Position numbers and translations under genes: made by a program. Below are positions 15,434 to 24,459 of a stretch of 50,525 nucleotides of DNA, in pieces. Source of the DNA: Acidobacteriaceae bacterium (lineage in GTDB: Bacteria; Acidobacteriota; Terriglobia; Terriglobales; Acidobacteriaceae). Numbering within the stretch: position 1 is the first letter of the stretch; each line of letters starts with the position of its first letter. The stretch spans positions 125 to 50,649 of the forward strand of contig PLSM01000156.1 of assembly GCA_003165075.1 (NCBI GenBank), written 5' to 3'. Under the pieces are notes generated by a model, which was given only the letters and a program-made list of their open reading frames with translations, searched no databases and had not been told where the DNA came from.

Positions 15434-17866
15434 ATGCCAAGCCAGCCATCGATATTGCCGCCGAGCAAGCCCACAGGGAATGAGAGCGCCGGTGCGCGCC
15501 GGATCGCCGTTTTGCCGGTCAGGGACACGGTCTTGTTTCCGCATGCTGTTCTACCGCTTACAGTTGGACGCGAGAGCTCGATTCAGCTGATCGAATCGCT
15601 GGGGGAGGAGCGCGCCATCGTGGTGACGGCGCAGCTCGATCCCCGATTGGACGCGCCCAAGCCTGCCGACCTGCACGATGTGGGGACGCTGGCCACGGTG
15701 CACAAGGTCGTGCGCATGCCCAACCAGAGCCGGTTCGTCTTCACCGAGGGAGTGGAGCGGGTACGCCTGCTGCGCTACGTGCAGACCGAGCCGTTCATGA
15801 TTGCGGAGGTGGAGACGCTGGAGGACTCGGAATCGGAGTCGACGGCCAGCGTGGAAGCCCTGGTGCGCAACGTGATTGGCCAGTTTCAGCAGATTGTGTC
15901 GGAGTCGCCCACGCTGTCGGATGAGCTGCGGACCATCGCGGCGAACATTGAGGACCCGGGGCGGCTGGTGGATTTTGTGGCCTCGTCGCTGCCTTTCCTG
16001 ACCACCGACGACAAACAGCAACTGCTTGGGACGGCAAGCGTGCTGGCGAGGCTGGAGCAGTTGAACAAGCACCAGGCCAAGGAGATCGAGGTGCAGCAGC
16101 TTCGCACCAAGATCCAGAGCGAGGTGCAGGACCAGGTGCAGCAGTCGCAGCGCGACTACTATCTGCGCGAGCAGTTGAAGGCCATCCAGAAGGAACTGGG
16201 CGAGCAGGACGAGGGGCAGCGGGAGATTGACGAGCTGCGCCAGAAGATCGATGCCGCCGGGATGCCGGACGACGTGAAGAAGGAGGCCATGAAGGAGTTG
16301 ACGCGGCTATCGCGGATGTCTCCCATGGCCGCCGACTACTCGTTGACGCGCAACTACATCGAATGGCTGGCGGTGCTGCCGTGGGCCAAGAGTTCGGGCT
16401 CCAAGATCGACATCAACCTGGCCAAGGAGATCCTGGACGAGGACCACTACGAGCTGAAGAAGGTGAAGGACCGCATTCTCGACTACCTGAGCGTGCTGGA
16501 ACTGAAGCCGGACATGAAGGGGCCGATCCTGTGCTTTGTGGGGCCTCCGGGAGTGGGCAAGACCAGCCTGGGGCGGTCGATAGCGCGCGCGCTGGGCCGC
16601 AAGTTCCAGCGTGTCTCTCTGGGTGGCATGCACGATGAGGCGGAGATTCGCGGCCACCGGCGTACCTACATCGGCGCGCTGCCGGGACAGATCATCCAGA
16701 GCATTCGGCGGGCGGAAACCAACGACCCGGTGCTCATGCTGGATGAGGTGGACAAGCTGGGCCGCGACTTCCGTGGCGACCCTGCGTCGGCGCTGCTGGA
16801 GACGCTGGACCCGGAGCAGAATTTCAGCTTCCGGGACAACTACCTGGACGTTCCATTCGATTTGTCGAAGGTACTGTTCATCTGCACGGCGAACATGCTG
16901 GATACGGTGCCGCCGCCGCTGCTGGACAGGATGGAGCTGATTCCGCTGCAGGGCTACACCGAAGAGGAGAAGGTGCAGATTGCGAACCGGTACCTGATTC
17001 CGCGCCAGATCAAGGAAAACGGGATTACGACCGAGCAGATCGAGTTTCCCGAGGATGCGGTGCGGTACGTGGTGCGCCACTACACGCGGGAAGCGGGCGT
17101 GAGGAAACTGGAGCAGGCGCTGGGCACGATTTGTCGCAAGGAGGCGCGGCGCGTGGTGGAAGGACACAAGGAAAAGCTGGTGGTGACGCGCGAGGAGATC
17201 AAGGAGTTCCTGGGCGGCATCCAGATACGCGTGGACACGGAAGTGGCGGAGCGGGTGAAGCGCCCGGGAGTGGCTGTAGGACTGGCCTGGACACCCGCGG
17301 GAGGCGACATTCTGTTCATTGAAGCCAACAAGATGAAGGGCAAGGGCGGCTTCACGATGACTGGGCAGATTGGCGAGGTGATGCAGGAGTCGATGCAGGC
17401 AGCGCTGACCTGGGTGCGGTCCAATGCCGCCAAACTGGGCCTGGCCGACGACTTTACCAAGGACATCGACCTCCACATCCACGTGCCCGCGGGGGCGATC
17501 CCCAAGGACGGCCCCTCGGCAGGCGTAACCATGGCCACGGTGCTGGTGTCGCTGTTGACCGACACGCCGGTGCTGCCGCTGACTGCGATGACCGGCGAAA
17601 TTACACTCAGCGGCAACGTGCTGCCGGTGGGTGGCATCAAGGAGAAGTTCCTGGCCGCGCGCCGGGCCGGAGTGCAAACCATCATTCTGCCCGCGGACAA
17701 CCGCCAGGACGTCGAGGAAGACCTGACGCCGGAGATGATCGAAGGGGTAGACGTGCACTACGCCAAGCGAATTGAAGACGTGCTGGCGGTGGCTCTGCCG
17801 CTGCTGAAGGCGCGGCCGGATACTTCGCCGGTGGCTGCCGAGAGAGGCGCCAGCGTAGCAGCATAA
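15434..17866 (+). CDS. lon: ATP-dependent protease La (Lon)
   Basis: The 810-residue protein has the full bacterial Lon layout. The N-terminal substrate-recognition domain starts at RRIAVLPVRDTVLFPHAVLPL. A coiled-coil region (QQSQRDYYLREQLKAIQKEL) follows. The AAA+ module has Walker A GPPGVGKTS near residue 370 and Walker B VLMLDEVDKLG. The protease domain has the Ser-Lys dyad at Ser695 (KDGPSAGVTM) and Lys738 (GGIKEK), 43 residues apart as in E. coli Lon. It degrades misfolded and regulatory proteins in the cytoplasm. The start at 15434 follows AAAGGGA by eight bases; a TTG six codons earlier is less likely. A strong terminator follows. Confidence 0.97.
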   Translation: MPSQPSILPPSKPTGNESAGARRIAVLPVRDTVLFPHAVLPLTVGRESSIQLIESLGEERAIVVTAQLDPRLDAPKPADLHDVGTLATVHKVVRMPNQSRFVFTEGVERVRLLRYVQTEPFMIAEVETLEDSESESTASVEALVRNVIGQFQQIVSESPTLSDELRTIAANIEDPGRLVDFVASSLPFLTTDDKQQLLGTASVLARLEQLNKHQAKEIEVQQLRTKIQSEVQDQVQQSQRDYYLREQLKAIQKELGEQDEGQREIDELRQKIDAAGMPDDVKKEAMKELTRLSRMSPMAADYSLTRNYIEWLAVLPWAKSSGSKIDINLAKEILDEDHYELKKVKDRILDYLSVLELKPDMKGPILCFVGPPGVGKTSLGRSIARALGRKFQRVSLGGMHDEAEIRGHRRTYIGALPGQIIQSIRRAETNDPVLMLDEVDKLGRDFRGDPASALLETLDPEQNFSFRDNYLDVPFDLSKVLFICTANMLDTVPPPLLDRMELIPLQGYTEEEKVQIANRYLIPRQIKENGITTEQIEFPEDAVRYVVRHYTREAGVRKLEQALGTICRKEARRVVEGHKEKLVVTREEIKEFLGGIQIRVDTEVAERVKRPGVAVGLAWTPAGGDILFIEANKMKGKGGFTMTGQIGEVMQESMQAALTWVRSNAAKLGLADDFTKDIDLHIHVPAGAIPKDGPSAGVTMATVLVSLLTDTPVLPLTAMTGEITLSGNVLPVGGIKEKFLAARRAGVQTIILPADNRQDVEEDLTPEMIEGVDVHYAKRIEDVLAVALPLLKARPDTSPVAAERGASVAA

Positions 17867-17891
17867 GTGGAGGGAACACAACAACCAAAGG

Positions 17892-17918
17892 AGGCCGGCG
17901 AACCTGCCGGCCTTTTTT
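17892..17918 (+). terminator. Rho-independent terminator of lon
   Basis: Arms AGGCCGGC (17892-17899) and GCCGGCCT (17906-17913) with a six-base loop are followed directly by a run of T. It lies 25 bases after the lon stop codon. Confidence 0.88.
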
Positions 17919-17995
17919 GCGTTTGGTACGTACAGGTGCGGAGCGAGCGTCATCGACCGATTGATGTTCGCTGCGTCTAAATCAATTGAGGCGGT

Positions 17996-18745
17996 ATGCT
18001 TTCTCTTGTGATGCAAGTGCGCGTTTTGTGCTTTGGAGTGTTGAAGGATTGGTTGGGTCCGGACGCGGTCGCCATCGAGTTGCCGCAGGGCGCGACGGTG
18101 GCCGAGTTGCTTGACCGCCTGCGATCACGCCATCCTGCAGCGGTACTGCGCGGCATCGCGGTGAGCGTGAATGCCGAGTACGCCGCGGCAGCCCAGGTGC
18201 TGCGCGAGGGGGACGAGGTGGGCCTGCTGCCGCCTGTTTCTGGCGGAGCGACGGGCGCACCAGGTACGGAAGTGAACGAGGGGGATGCGCCAGTTCTGAC
18301 CGCACTGACCCGCCAGCCGATTGTTGCGGAGAAGCTGGTGGCGGCAGCCAAGCAGGGTGAAGACGGCGCGGTTGTAGTCTTCGACGGCATTGTGCGCAAC
18401 AACTCGCGCGGGCGGCAGACGCTGCACCTGGACTACGAGGCCTACGAGGACATGGCCGACAAGCAAATGAACGAACTGGGGCGCGAGGCGCTGAGCCGAT
18501 TCGGAGTGCGGCAGGTAATCATCGTTCACCGGTTGGGACGCCTGGTGGTGGGTGAAACAAGCGTGTTGATCGTGGTTGCCTCGGCGCATCGCGCGCAGGC
18601 ATTCGAAGCCTGCCGCTGGCTGATCGATACTCTCAAGAAGACGGTGCCCATCTGGAAGAAGGAGACCTTTGTGGACGGCTCCGTGTGGGCTGCCGGGGAG
18701 CCGTTTCCGCCGGGATTGGGGTTGGAGGCCGCGGATGGTTCGTGA
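17996..18745 (+). CDS. MoaD-MoaE fusion, molybdopterin synthase
   Basis: The 249-residue protein joins the two subunits of molybdopterin synthase, which inserts sulfur into precursor Z during molybdenum cofactor synthesis. Residues 6-84 are a MoaD ubiquitin-like domain (VRVLCFGVLKDWLG to LLPPVSGG), ending in the Gly83-Gly84 pair that must be free to carry the thiocarboxylate. After a 15-residue linker, residues 100-245 are MoaE, with VRNNSRGRQTLHLDYEAY and the active-site lysine segment KKTVPIWKKETFVDG. The internal GG implies cleavage after Gly84 to give an active enzyme, as known for mycobacterial MoaX. GAGG lies five bases before the start. Its end overlaps the VWFA gene. No other cofactor genes are in the window. 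Confidence 0.9.
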   Translation: MLSLVMQVRVLCFGVLKDWLGPDAVAIELPQGATVAELLDRLRSRHPAAVLRGIAVSVNAEYAAAAQVLREGDEVGLLPPVSGGATGAPGTEVNEGDAPVLTALTRQPIVAEKLVAAAKQGEDGAVVVFDGIVRNNSRGRQTLHLDYEAYEDMADKQMNELGREALSRFGVRQVIIVHRLGRLVVGETSVLIVVASAHRAQAFEACRWLIDTLKKTVPIWKKETFVDGSVWAAGEPFPPGLGLEAADGS

Positions 18746-19682
18746 TCCAATGCGGCGGCTGGCGCTGTGGGGATTTGCGATCGCGCTGGCCGGCTGCCCG
18801 GGGATGAAACTGGACGCCCAGGACATGACCCTGCGCATGGATGTGAGGCTGGTCAACGTGTTTGTGAACGTGACCGATACAACGGGGGCAATTGTGGGCG
18901 GGCTCACGCGCGAGGATTTTGCCCTTGCAGAGGACGGACGGCCGCAGGAGATTGCCGTCTTCGAACGCCAGTCGGAACAGCCACTGAACCTGACCCTGGC
19001 CATCGACACCAGCGGCAGCGTGCACAAGGATCTGCTGCTGGAGCAGGACGCCGCACGCCGGTTTGTGCGCGCCATGATGCGTCCGCAGGACCAGATGAGC
19101 CTGTTGGAGTTTGCCACCGAGGTACGGGAACTGACGCCCTTCACCAACAATGCCGGCCAGATTGAGCGAGGGCTGGAGCGGCTGCACAGCGACTTTGCCA
19201 CGGCGCTGTATGACGCCATCTACCTGGGCGCGCAACGGCTGGGCCGCAAGGATGGACGCAAGGTCCTGGTGCTGGTTTCAGACGGAGGCGACACAGCGAA
19301 GAGCACCACCTATGCTCAAGCGCTGGAGCAGGCGCTGCGCAACGAGGTGATGATCTACAGCATCATCGACGTGCCCATCGAGGCCAGCGCCGGGCGTGAC
19401 ATTGGCGGAGAACATGCGCTTATCACGCTGGCCGAGCAGACCGGCGGCAAGAGCTTTTACGCTAGCGACGGCGGGCTGGATAAGGCCTTTGCACGGGTAA
19501 GCGACGACCTGCGCACGCAGTATCTGCTGGCCTACTATCCGCATCATGAGGAGCCGGGCTTGAACTTCCATCGTTTGCGAGTGACCATCCCCAGGGCCGC
19601 GAACGACGCCTTCAATATCCGCTACCGCACCGGCTATTATGCCGACTCGCAGGTGACAGGCAGCACCCGCAAGGCCGATTGA
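18735..19682 (+). CDS. VWFA-domain lipoprotein (acidobacterial VWFA family)
   Basis: The 315-residue product begins with a short signal peptide and lipobox (WGFAIALAGC), so it is probably lipid-anchored. The next region, VRLVNVFVNVTDTTGAIVGGLTREDFALAEDG, and the following VWFA domain are typical of the VWFA-related family abundant in Acidobacteriota. The metal-ion-dependent adhesion site is intact: LAIDTSGS near residue 93 (DxSxS), and the later VLVLVSDGGD strand. Substrate or partner is unknown. The start at 18735 has GGAGG six bases upstream and lies inside the end of the MoaD-MoaE gene, suggesting translational coupling to it; the functional link is unclear. Confidence 0.88.
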   Translation: MVRDPMRRLALWGFAIALAGCPGMKLDAQDMTLRMDVRLVNVFVNVTDTTGAIVGGLTREDFALAEDGRPQEIAVFERQSEQPLNLTLAIDTSGSVHKDLLLEQDAARRFVRAMMRPQDQMSLLEFATEVRELTPFTNNAGQIERGLERLHSDFATALYDAIYLGAQRLGRKDGRKVLVLVSDGGDTAKSTTYAQALEQALRNEVMIYSIIDVPIEASAGRDIGGEHALITLAEQTGGKSFYASDGGLDKAFARVSDDLRTQYLLAYYPHHEEPGLNFHRLRVTIPRAANDAFNIRYRTGYYADSQVTGSTRKAD

Positions 19683-19713
19683 CATGCTGTCCATGCGTAA
19701 CTAGCCTCGCGGT

Positions 19714-20667
19714 ATGAGGTATCGATCATTTCTGTGCCTGCTTGGCTTTTTGATGGCCAGCATACTGCCGGCGTGCGCCGGGAACCCTGAGCGCAAGATA
19801 CGGGTACTGATCGTGGATGGATTCAGCAACCACGACTGGCGGCAGACCACGCTGTTGCTGCGCGGCATTCTGGAATCTGCGGGAGAATTCGACGTATCCG
19901 TCAGCACCGCGCCGCAGGATACCGCCGCTGCTGCGTGGGCGGCGTGGCGGCCGCACTTTGCCGGCTACGATGTGGTGATTCAAACCTGCAACGACTATGG
20001 CAACAACGGTCTTCTCGAGGGTGTGACCCCGGCGCCGCAATGGCCGGAGGCGGTGAAGAAAGACTTTGTCGAATTCGTTCGCAAAGGTGGCGGCGTGTAT
20101 ATCTTTCACGCGGCAGAGAACGCGTTTCTGGGATGGAAAGAATATGAGGAGATGGTCGGCCTGAGTTGGCGCGAGGCCGATTATGGCACTGCGATCCGGG
20201 TAAGCGAAGAAGGCCGGTTGATGCGGATTCCGCCGGGGGTGGGCGGCAGCACGGGACATGGCCCGCGTTCCAATGTGCTGGTGAAGCGACTGGGAGACGA
20301 TCCGATCCACGCTGGACTGCCGCGCGCGTGGCTGTCCCCGGACATGGAAGTGTATTTTTATGCGCGCGGCCCAGCGGAGCGCGTACAAGTGCTGGCGTAT
20401 GCCCGGGATTCACAGCCGGGGCAGGGAATGCTGTGGCCGGTGGAATGGACAACCACTTACGGCAAGGGCCGGGTGTACGTTTCAACCTACGGCCATGTGT
20501 GGAAAGGGGATGTGCAACCGGAGAGCATGCGCTGCGCAGCGGTCGAAACCATCATTCCGCGGGCGCTGGAATGGCTGGCAGGCAGGCCGGTGACGTTTCC
20601 GGTTGCGAAGGATTTTCCCGGCGTTGACGCCGTCTCAGTGCGGGAGAAAATCCCGTCGGCGTTCTGA
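19714..20667 (+). CDS. ThuA-like domain protein, exported
   Basis: The 317-residue protein has a signal peptide (FLCLLGFLMASILPACAG) and a ThuA domain, a glutamine-amidotransferase-like flavodoxin fold linked to sugar metabolism. Supporting segments are IRVLIVDGFSNHDW near residue 30, FVRKGGGVYIFHAAENAF near 125 and the late YGKGRVYVSTYGHVWKGD near 255, all typical of the family. Catalytic function is not established for most members. The ILPAC segment could be a weak lipobox. There is no clear ribosome site before the ATG, and no sugar transport genes are adjacent. Confidence 0.82.
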   Translation: MRYRSFLCLLGFLMASILPACAGNPERKIRVLIVDGFSNHDWRQTTLLLRGILESAGEFDVSVSTAPQDTAAAAWAAWRPHFAGYDVVIQTCNDYGNNGLLEGVTPAPQWPEAVKKDFVEFVRKGGGVYIFHAAENAFLGWKEYEEMVGLSWREADYGTAIRVSEEGRLMRIPPGVGGSTGHGPRSNVLVKRLGDDPIHAGLPRAWLSPDMEVYFYARGPAERVQVLAYARDSQPGQGMLWPVEWTTTYGKGRVYVSTYGHVWKGDVQPESMRCAAVETIIPRALEWLAGRPVTFPVAKDFPGVDAVSVREKIPSAF

Positions 20668-20736
20668 ATTGCACTCTCCAGTGGCTCAGGGCTGAAACCG
20701 TGCGCGCTATCGGGAAAGCGCATCTAAAATGACATC

Positions 20737-21024
20737 ATGACTTCTCCATTGTCTTCACGCCGCCGCTCCAAGACGCCTCCGCCGGGCGAAACCGGCCAGG
20801 AGGCGCTGTATCTGCGCTCTTTGAGCGACCGCCAGGTGAACGTCTCAATAAAATTGCGCGACGGCGAGACAGTGCGCGGCTGGATTGAGTACTTCGACGA
20901 TGGAATGCTGCGCCTGACGCGCGAAGGCAAGCCCAATCTCTTCATCTACAAGGAGCAGATCCAGACCATCACCGAAGCGGCCAAGCGGGGCAATCAGCGG
21001 GCTGCAAGCGAGGCGGCCTCTTGA
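20737..21024 (+). CDS. Hfq-like Sm-fold RNA-binding protein
   Basis: A 95-residue protein whose residues 24-78 fit the Sm fold of Hfq: an N-terminal helix (ALYLRSLSDRQ), then VNVSIKLRDGETVRGWIEYFDDGMLRL (Sm1) and LFIYKEQIQTI (Sm2). Hfq proteins form hexameric rings that pair small RNAs with mRNAs. The canonical Sm2 motif YKH is YKE here, replacing the histidine that shapes the proximal RNA site. Basic and disordered N- and C-terminal tails flank the domain. A TAAAAT six bases before the ATG suggests a leaderless transcript. The last bases overlap the start of the phosphatase gene, so translation is coupled. Confidence 0.7.
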   Translation: MTSPLSSRRRSKTPPPGETGQEALYLRSLSDRQVNVSIKLRDGETVRGWIEYFDDGMLRLTREGKPNLFIYKEQIQTITEAAKRGNQRAASEAAS

Positions 21025-21923
21025 ACGACGCGACGGCAAACTCACGAGGTATGGTCTGGGTTCCCAAGGCTGCGGAGATTGCGCGTGAGGCAGGCGCGCG
21101 CCTGCGCGAATTCTTTGCCCAGGGTGTGGAGACGGAATACAAGGGCGATGTAGACCTGGTGACGGTGGCCGACCGCACGGCGGAGAAGCTGATTCGCGGG
21201 CGCCTTGGCGAGGCGTTCCCCGAGCATGGAATCTATGGCGAAGAGGGCACGCGGGACCGCATGGACCGCGAGTTTCGCTGGTATGTCGATCCGCTCGACG
21301 GTACTACAAACTTTGCCCATGGATTTCCGCAATTTTGCGTTTCGCTGGGGCTGGAGCAGCGGCCGGCGGACCTGAAATCCGGCCAGGACGGGACGCTGGT
21401 GGCGGCGGTGATTTACGACCCCCTGCGAGATGAACTGTTTACCGCCGAACGGGGCCGCGGCGCAGAGCTGAACGGCAAGCCACTGCGGGTTTCACGCACC
21501 GCCGAACTGGCCGAATCGCTGGTTTCTACGGGGTTTCCCAGCCGCAAGCGTCACCTGAGCCCGAACATTCACTTTTACCAGGAATTCACCTTGCGCTCGC
21601 ACGGGGTGCGGCGGGCCGGCTCGGCGGCGCTGGATCTGGCCTACGTGGCGGCGGGACGCATGGAGGCGTTTTGGGAGTTCAACCTGAACCCCTGGGACAC
21701 CGCCGCCGGCATCCTGCTGGTGAAGGAGGCCGGGGGACGGGTGACGGACTTTTCGGGAGCCCATTTCCGGCTCGACAGCCGGGAGATTCTGGCCTCGAAC
21801 GGGCTGATTCACGAGGAGTTGGTGAAGCTTTTCCAGGATATGTTTGCTGGACGGGAATTGACGCCGATTCCGACCCCGGCGGAATGGGCTGCGGAAAGGG
21901 CCGCACGGGCCGCAGCGCACTAA
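21021..21923 (+). CDS. Inositol monophosphatase family protein (SuhB-like)
   Basis: A magnesium-dependent phosphatase of about 300 residues. Both family signatures are present: WYVDPLDGTTNFAHGFP near residue 92 (metal-binding DPLDGT) and NPWDTAAGILLVKEAGG near 226. GEEG near residue 74 supplies another metal ligand. Substrate may be inositol-1-phosphate or a related sugar phosphate; SuhB also has a role in rRNA transcription in E. coli. The TTG start at 21021 overlaps the stop of the Hfq-like gene and has GAGG seven bases upstream; an ATG ten codons later has a poorly placed ribosome site. Confidence 0.9.
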   Translation: MNDATANSRGMVWVPKAAEIAREAGARLREFFAQGVETEYKGDVDLVTVADRTAEKLIRGRLGEAFPEHGIYGEEGTRDRMDREFRWYVDPLDGTTNFAHGFPQFCVSLGLEQRPADLKSGQDGTLVAAVIYDPLRDELFTAERGRGAELNGKPLRVSRTAELAESLVSTGFPSRKRHLSPNIHFYQEFTLRSHGVRRAGSAALDLAYVAAGRMEAFWEFNLNPWDTAAGILLVKEAGGRVTDFSGAHFRLDSREILASNGLIHEELVKLFQDMFAGRELTPIPTPAEWAAERAARAAAH

Positions 21924-22091
21924 GAAAGCCTCCGGCTCCCGGCTGACCGCACGTTGGGTTCCAAAAAGCGGGACGAGTGTTCATTCGGCTGATTCCCGCA
22001 TTGCAAAACGCCCGCGGGATTGGGCAAGTCAGGCTTTGGGCCCGTGTGCTACTATCAGCGTCGAGAGTTCACCTTCCCGGAGAGTTCGTTC

Positions 22092-22352
22092 ATGGCATAT
22101 ATCATTGCAGAACCCTGTATCGGCACCAAGGACACCGCCTGTGTAGACGCCTGTCCTGTCGATTGCATTCACCCCAAGAAGGACGAAGACGGATTCGCAG
22201 AGACCGACCAGTTGTTCATTGATCCGGTCGAGTGCATCGATTGCGGCGCCTGTGTGCCGGCTTGCCCCGTTTCGGCCATCTTTGCCCAGGACGACCTGCC
22301 GGAGAAGTGGGCTCATTTTACTGAGAAGAACGCCACCCATTTCGGCCGCTAG
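22092..22352 (+). CDS. Seven-iron (3Fe-4S/4Fe-4S) ferredoxin
   Basis: An 86-residue soluble electron carrier. It has the bacterial 7Fe pattern: PCIGTKDTACVDACPVDC, then ECIDCGACVPACP. In the first cluster the second CxxC cysteine is replaced (CIGTKDTAC), which gives the [3Fe-4S] site; the second is a [4Fe-4S] site. It resembles Thermus-type ferredoxin in both halves and in the EKW-x-FxEKN tail. Reduced ferredoxin like this could be the partner of the IorAB enzyme encoded 19 kb away, but that is inference. The long upstream frame was rejected as it lacks the fold. Confidence 0.93.
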   Translation: MAYIIAEPCIGTKDTACVDACPVDCIHPKKDEDGFAETDQLFIDPVECIDCGACVPACPVSAIFAQDDLPEKWAHFTEKNATHFGR

Positions 22353-22389
22353 ACGGTAAACCTAACCCGCGGCAATCAAGTCCGCATCG

Positions 22390-22420
22390 AACGCGCGTCC
22401 CGGTGGCCGGGATGCGCGTT
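22390..22420 (+). terminator. Terminator hairpin after the ferredoxin gene
   Basis: A 14-bp stem with one G-T pair (left arm 22390-22403, right arm 22407-22420) and a TGG loop is followed by TGTGTGTG, not a pure T run. It lies 38 bases after the ferredoxin stop. The stem is strong; the poor T-tract lowers confidence. Confidence 0.6.
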
Positions 22421-22474
22421 TGTGTGTGCGGGCGCGGTGAACACAGCACACCATCGGTGCGATGATGGAGACGC

Positions 22475-23218
22475 ATGAGCGTGTTTGCCTCAGATGCGGT
22501 GGTTTTGCGCACCTGGCCGGTGCATGAGGCCGATCTGATCGTGAGCCTTCTTACCCGCGATTACGGGCGAGTGAGGGGAGTGGCCAAATCGGCGCTCAAG
22601 AGCCGCAAACGGTTTGGCGGGGCGCTGGAGCCCATGACCGTGGCGCGGGCGTGGTTTGCGGAGAGGCCGGGGCAGGAACTGGTGCGGCTGGACCAGTTGG
22701 AGATCATCCGCTCGCCGCTGTCGGCACCGGTGGATCATCTGCGCATGGCGGTTCTCAGCTTCTTTGCCGAGGTGCTGGACCAGGCGTTGCCGGAGCGCGA
22801 TCCGCAGGAAACGGTCTTCCGCCTGCTGCTCGCGGTGCTGGAGCAGACCACGGTGGAACAGACGTGGATGCCGCTGACTTACTTCCAACTGTGGATGACG
22901 CGGTTGATGGGACTGCTGCCGGACATCGGCCATTGCACGGCCTGCGGAGAGGCGCTGGTGGCCGGCGAAGCCAGCTTCAACAGGCTGGGCGACGGCCTGT
23001 TCTGCGCCGTGCACCGCAACGGCAGTGCCAGCGAACTCTCGGCCGATTCCTTGCAATTGGCGCAGCGCATGCTTCGCTCGCCGGTGGCAGTCTTTGCAGG
23101 CGAATCGTGGCCTGTGCGGCGGGGGCAGGACCTGCGGCGCTTCACGCTGCAAGCCCTGGAGCGGCATCTGGAACGCAAACTGCGCTCGGGTGAGGCGCTG
23201 GACCGCTGGGGAATCTGA
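22475..23218 (+). CDS. recO: DNA repair protein RecO
   Basis: The 247-residue protein has the RecO N-terminal OB fold (SDAVVLRTWPVHEADLIVSLLTRDYGRVRGVAKSA), which helps load RecA on gapped DNA in the RecFOR pathway. The helical C-terminal half has a zinc site, CTACGEALV near residue 152 with a later FCAVH, as in Deinococcus-type RecO. Length is normal. GGAG lies a few bases before the ATG. It precedes glyQ, a common bacterial gene order (recO near glyQ). Confidence 0.93.
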   Translation: MSVFASDAVVLRTWPVHEADLIVSLLTRDYGRVRGVAKSALKSRKRFGGALEPMTVARAWFAERPGQELVRLDQLEIIRSPLSAPVDHLRMAVLSFFAEVLDQALPERDPQETVFRLLLAVLEQTTVEQTWMPLTYFQLWMTRLMGLLPDIGHCTACGEALVAGEASFNRLGDGLFCAVHRNGSASELSADSLQLAQRMLRSPVAVFAGESWPVRRGQDLRRFTLQALERHLERKLRSGEALDRWGI

Positions 23219-23225
23219 AGTGGGC

Positions 23226-23234
23226 TGATAAAAT
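23226..23234 (+). promoter_or_regulatory. Candidate extended -10 promoter of glyQ
   Basis: TGATAAAAT is an extended -10 box 24 bases before the glyQ start. The -35 region (about 23206) is poor, as allowed for extended -10 promoters. No T-box leader is visible in the short gap. Confidence 0.4.
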
Positions 23235-23258
23235 CGACGTAGTCCCGTAGAGAGAGAA

Positions 23259-24245
23259 TTGCCTGTGCCTTCAACCCCGGTTGCGTCCTCTTTGTCATCC
23301 AGTGCGCTTACATTTCAGGAATTGTTGTTTCGCCTGCAGAATTTCTGGGCGGAGCGCGGCTGTGTGCTGCAGCAACCCTACGACGTGGAAGTGGGCGCGG
23401 GCACCATGGCGCCGGAGACATTTCTGCGGGTGCTGGGGCCAAAACCCTACAGGGTGGGCTATGCGCAGCCCTCGCGACGGCCGGCAGACGGCCGCTACGG
23501 CGAGAATCCCAAGCGGCTCTTCAAGCACACCCAGTTCCAACTGATCCTGAAGCCACCGCCGGTGAATGTGCAGGAGCTTTACCTGGAATCGCTGGAAGCC
23601 ATCGGCATCGATCTTGGCAAGCACGACCTGAAGTTCGAAGAAGATAACTGGGAGTGGCCGGCGGGCGGCGCATGGGGCGTGGGCTGGCAGGTGATGCTGG
23701 ACGGGCTGGAGATAACCCAGTTCACTTATTTTCAACAATGCGGCGGGATGGACCTCGATCCTATCTGCGCGGAGCTGACTTATGGGCTGGAGCGCATTGC
23801 CGCCTTTCTGCAGGATGTGGATTCAATCTACGACATCGTTTGGGCACGCGACCTGGAGACGGGTGCGGCGGTAACTTACGGCGAGGTCAGGCTGGCCGAG
23901 GAACTGCAGTTCAGCGTGTATAACTTCGAAGTTGCCGATGTGGCCAAGCTTTGGGAACACTTCAATCTTTATGAGGCCGAGGCCAAAACCCTGATCGACC
24001 AGGCAGATGCGCTGCTCCATAGCGAGACAGCCGGCGCGGCAGAGAAGAAGCGCTTTCCGCTGCTGGCGACGTATGAGTTAGCGCTCAAATGCTCAAACCT
24101 GTTCAATCTTCTGGATGCGCGGGGAGCGATCAGCGTGACGGAGCGTGTGGGCGTGATTGGGCGCATTCGCGCATTGACGGTGGGAGTGGCCAAGGCCTAT
24201 GCGCTGCAGCAGAGCGAAACAGCTTCTAGCTCTCTGACCGCATGA
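23259..24245 (+). CDS. glyQ: Glycyl-tRNA synthetase alpha subunit
   Basis: The alpha subunit of the alpha2-beta2 bacterial GlyRS, carrying the class II catalytic core that charges tRNA-Gly. Its sequence is highly conserved: [31 protein letters not shown], then [16 protein letters not shown] and the long [19 protein letters not shown] stretch, which form the aminoacyl-adenylate site. The product is about 326-328 residues, near the normal size, with about 20 extra N-terminal residues. The start is either TTG at 23259 or GTG at 23265; neither has a strong ribosome site. glyS follows after a 214-base gap holding a palindrome. Confidence 0.95.
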   Translation: MPVPSTPVASSLSSSALTFQELLFRLQNFWAERGCVLQQPYDVEVGAGTMAPETFLRVLGPKPYRVGYAQPSRRPADGRYGENPKRLFKHTQFQLILKPPPVNVQELYLESLEAIGIDLGKHDLKFEEDNWEWPAGGAWGVGWQVMLDGLEITQFTYFQQCGGMDLDPICAELTYGLERIAAFLQDVDSIYDIVWARDLETGAAVTYGEVRLAEELQFSVYNFEVADVAKLWEHFNLYEAEAKTLIDQADALLHSETAGAAEKKRFPLLATYELALKCSNLFNLLDARGAISVTERVGVIGRIRALTVGVAKAYALQQSETASSSLTA

Positions 24246-24260
24246 ATTCGCTCCTGAGAT

Positions 24261-24302
24261 TTGTGGTTTCCCAGGTCTCAAAATCGAGACCTGGGGCACC
24301 CA
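24261..24302. repeat. Dispersed palindromic element, copy A
   Basis: The core is CCAGGTCTC (24271-24279), loop AAAATC, GAGACCTGG (24286-24294), a perfect 9-bp stem. It is flanked by TTGTGGTTTC on the left and GGCACCCA on the right. The same flanks with a different stem occur at 26586, and a degenerate copy at 33803. It sits between glyQ and glyS. Confidence 0.78.
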
Positions 24303-24459
24303 ACATTGATACAACATCAAGCGGTGAGAGACCTAGGTCCTAGCTTCTAACCTCTAGCGTGCTTTGCCCGAACCGCAGCGACGAATTTGGTAACTGAATC
24401 AGGGGCTGAAAGCTAGAAGCTCGGTTGGAAAGCGCAGACTGCAGAAAGAACTCAATATT

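Noticed and set aside
16307..18016. 569-codon open frame opposite lon
   Set aside because: His/Arg/Gln-rich shadow of lon; it also runs through the lon terminator.
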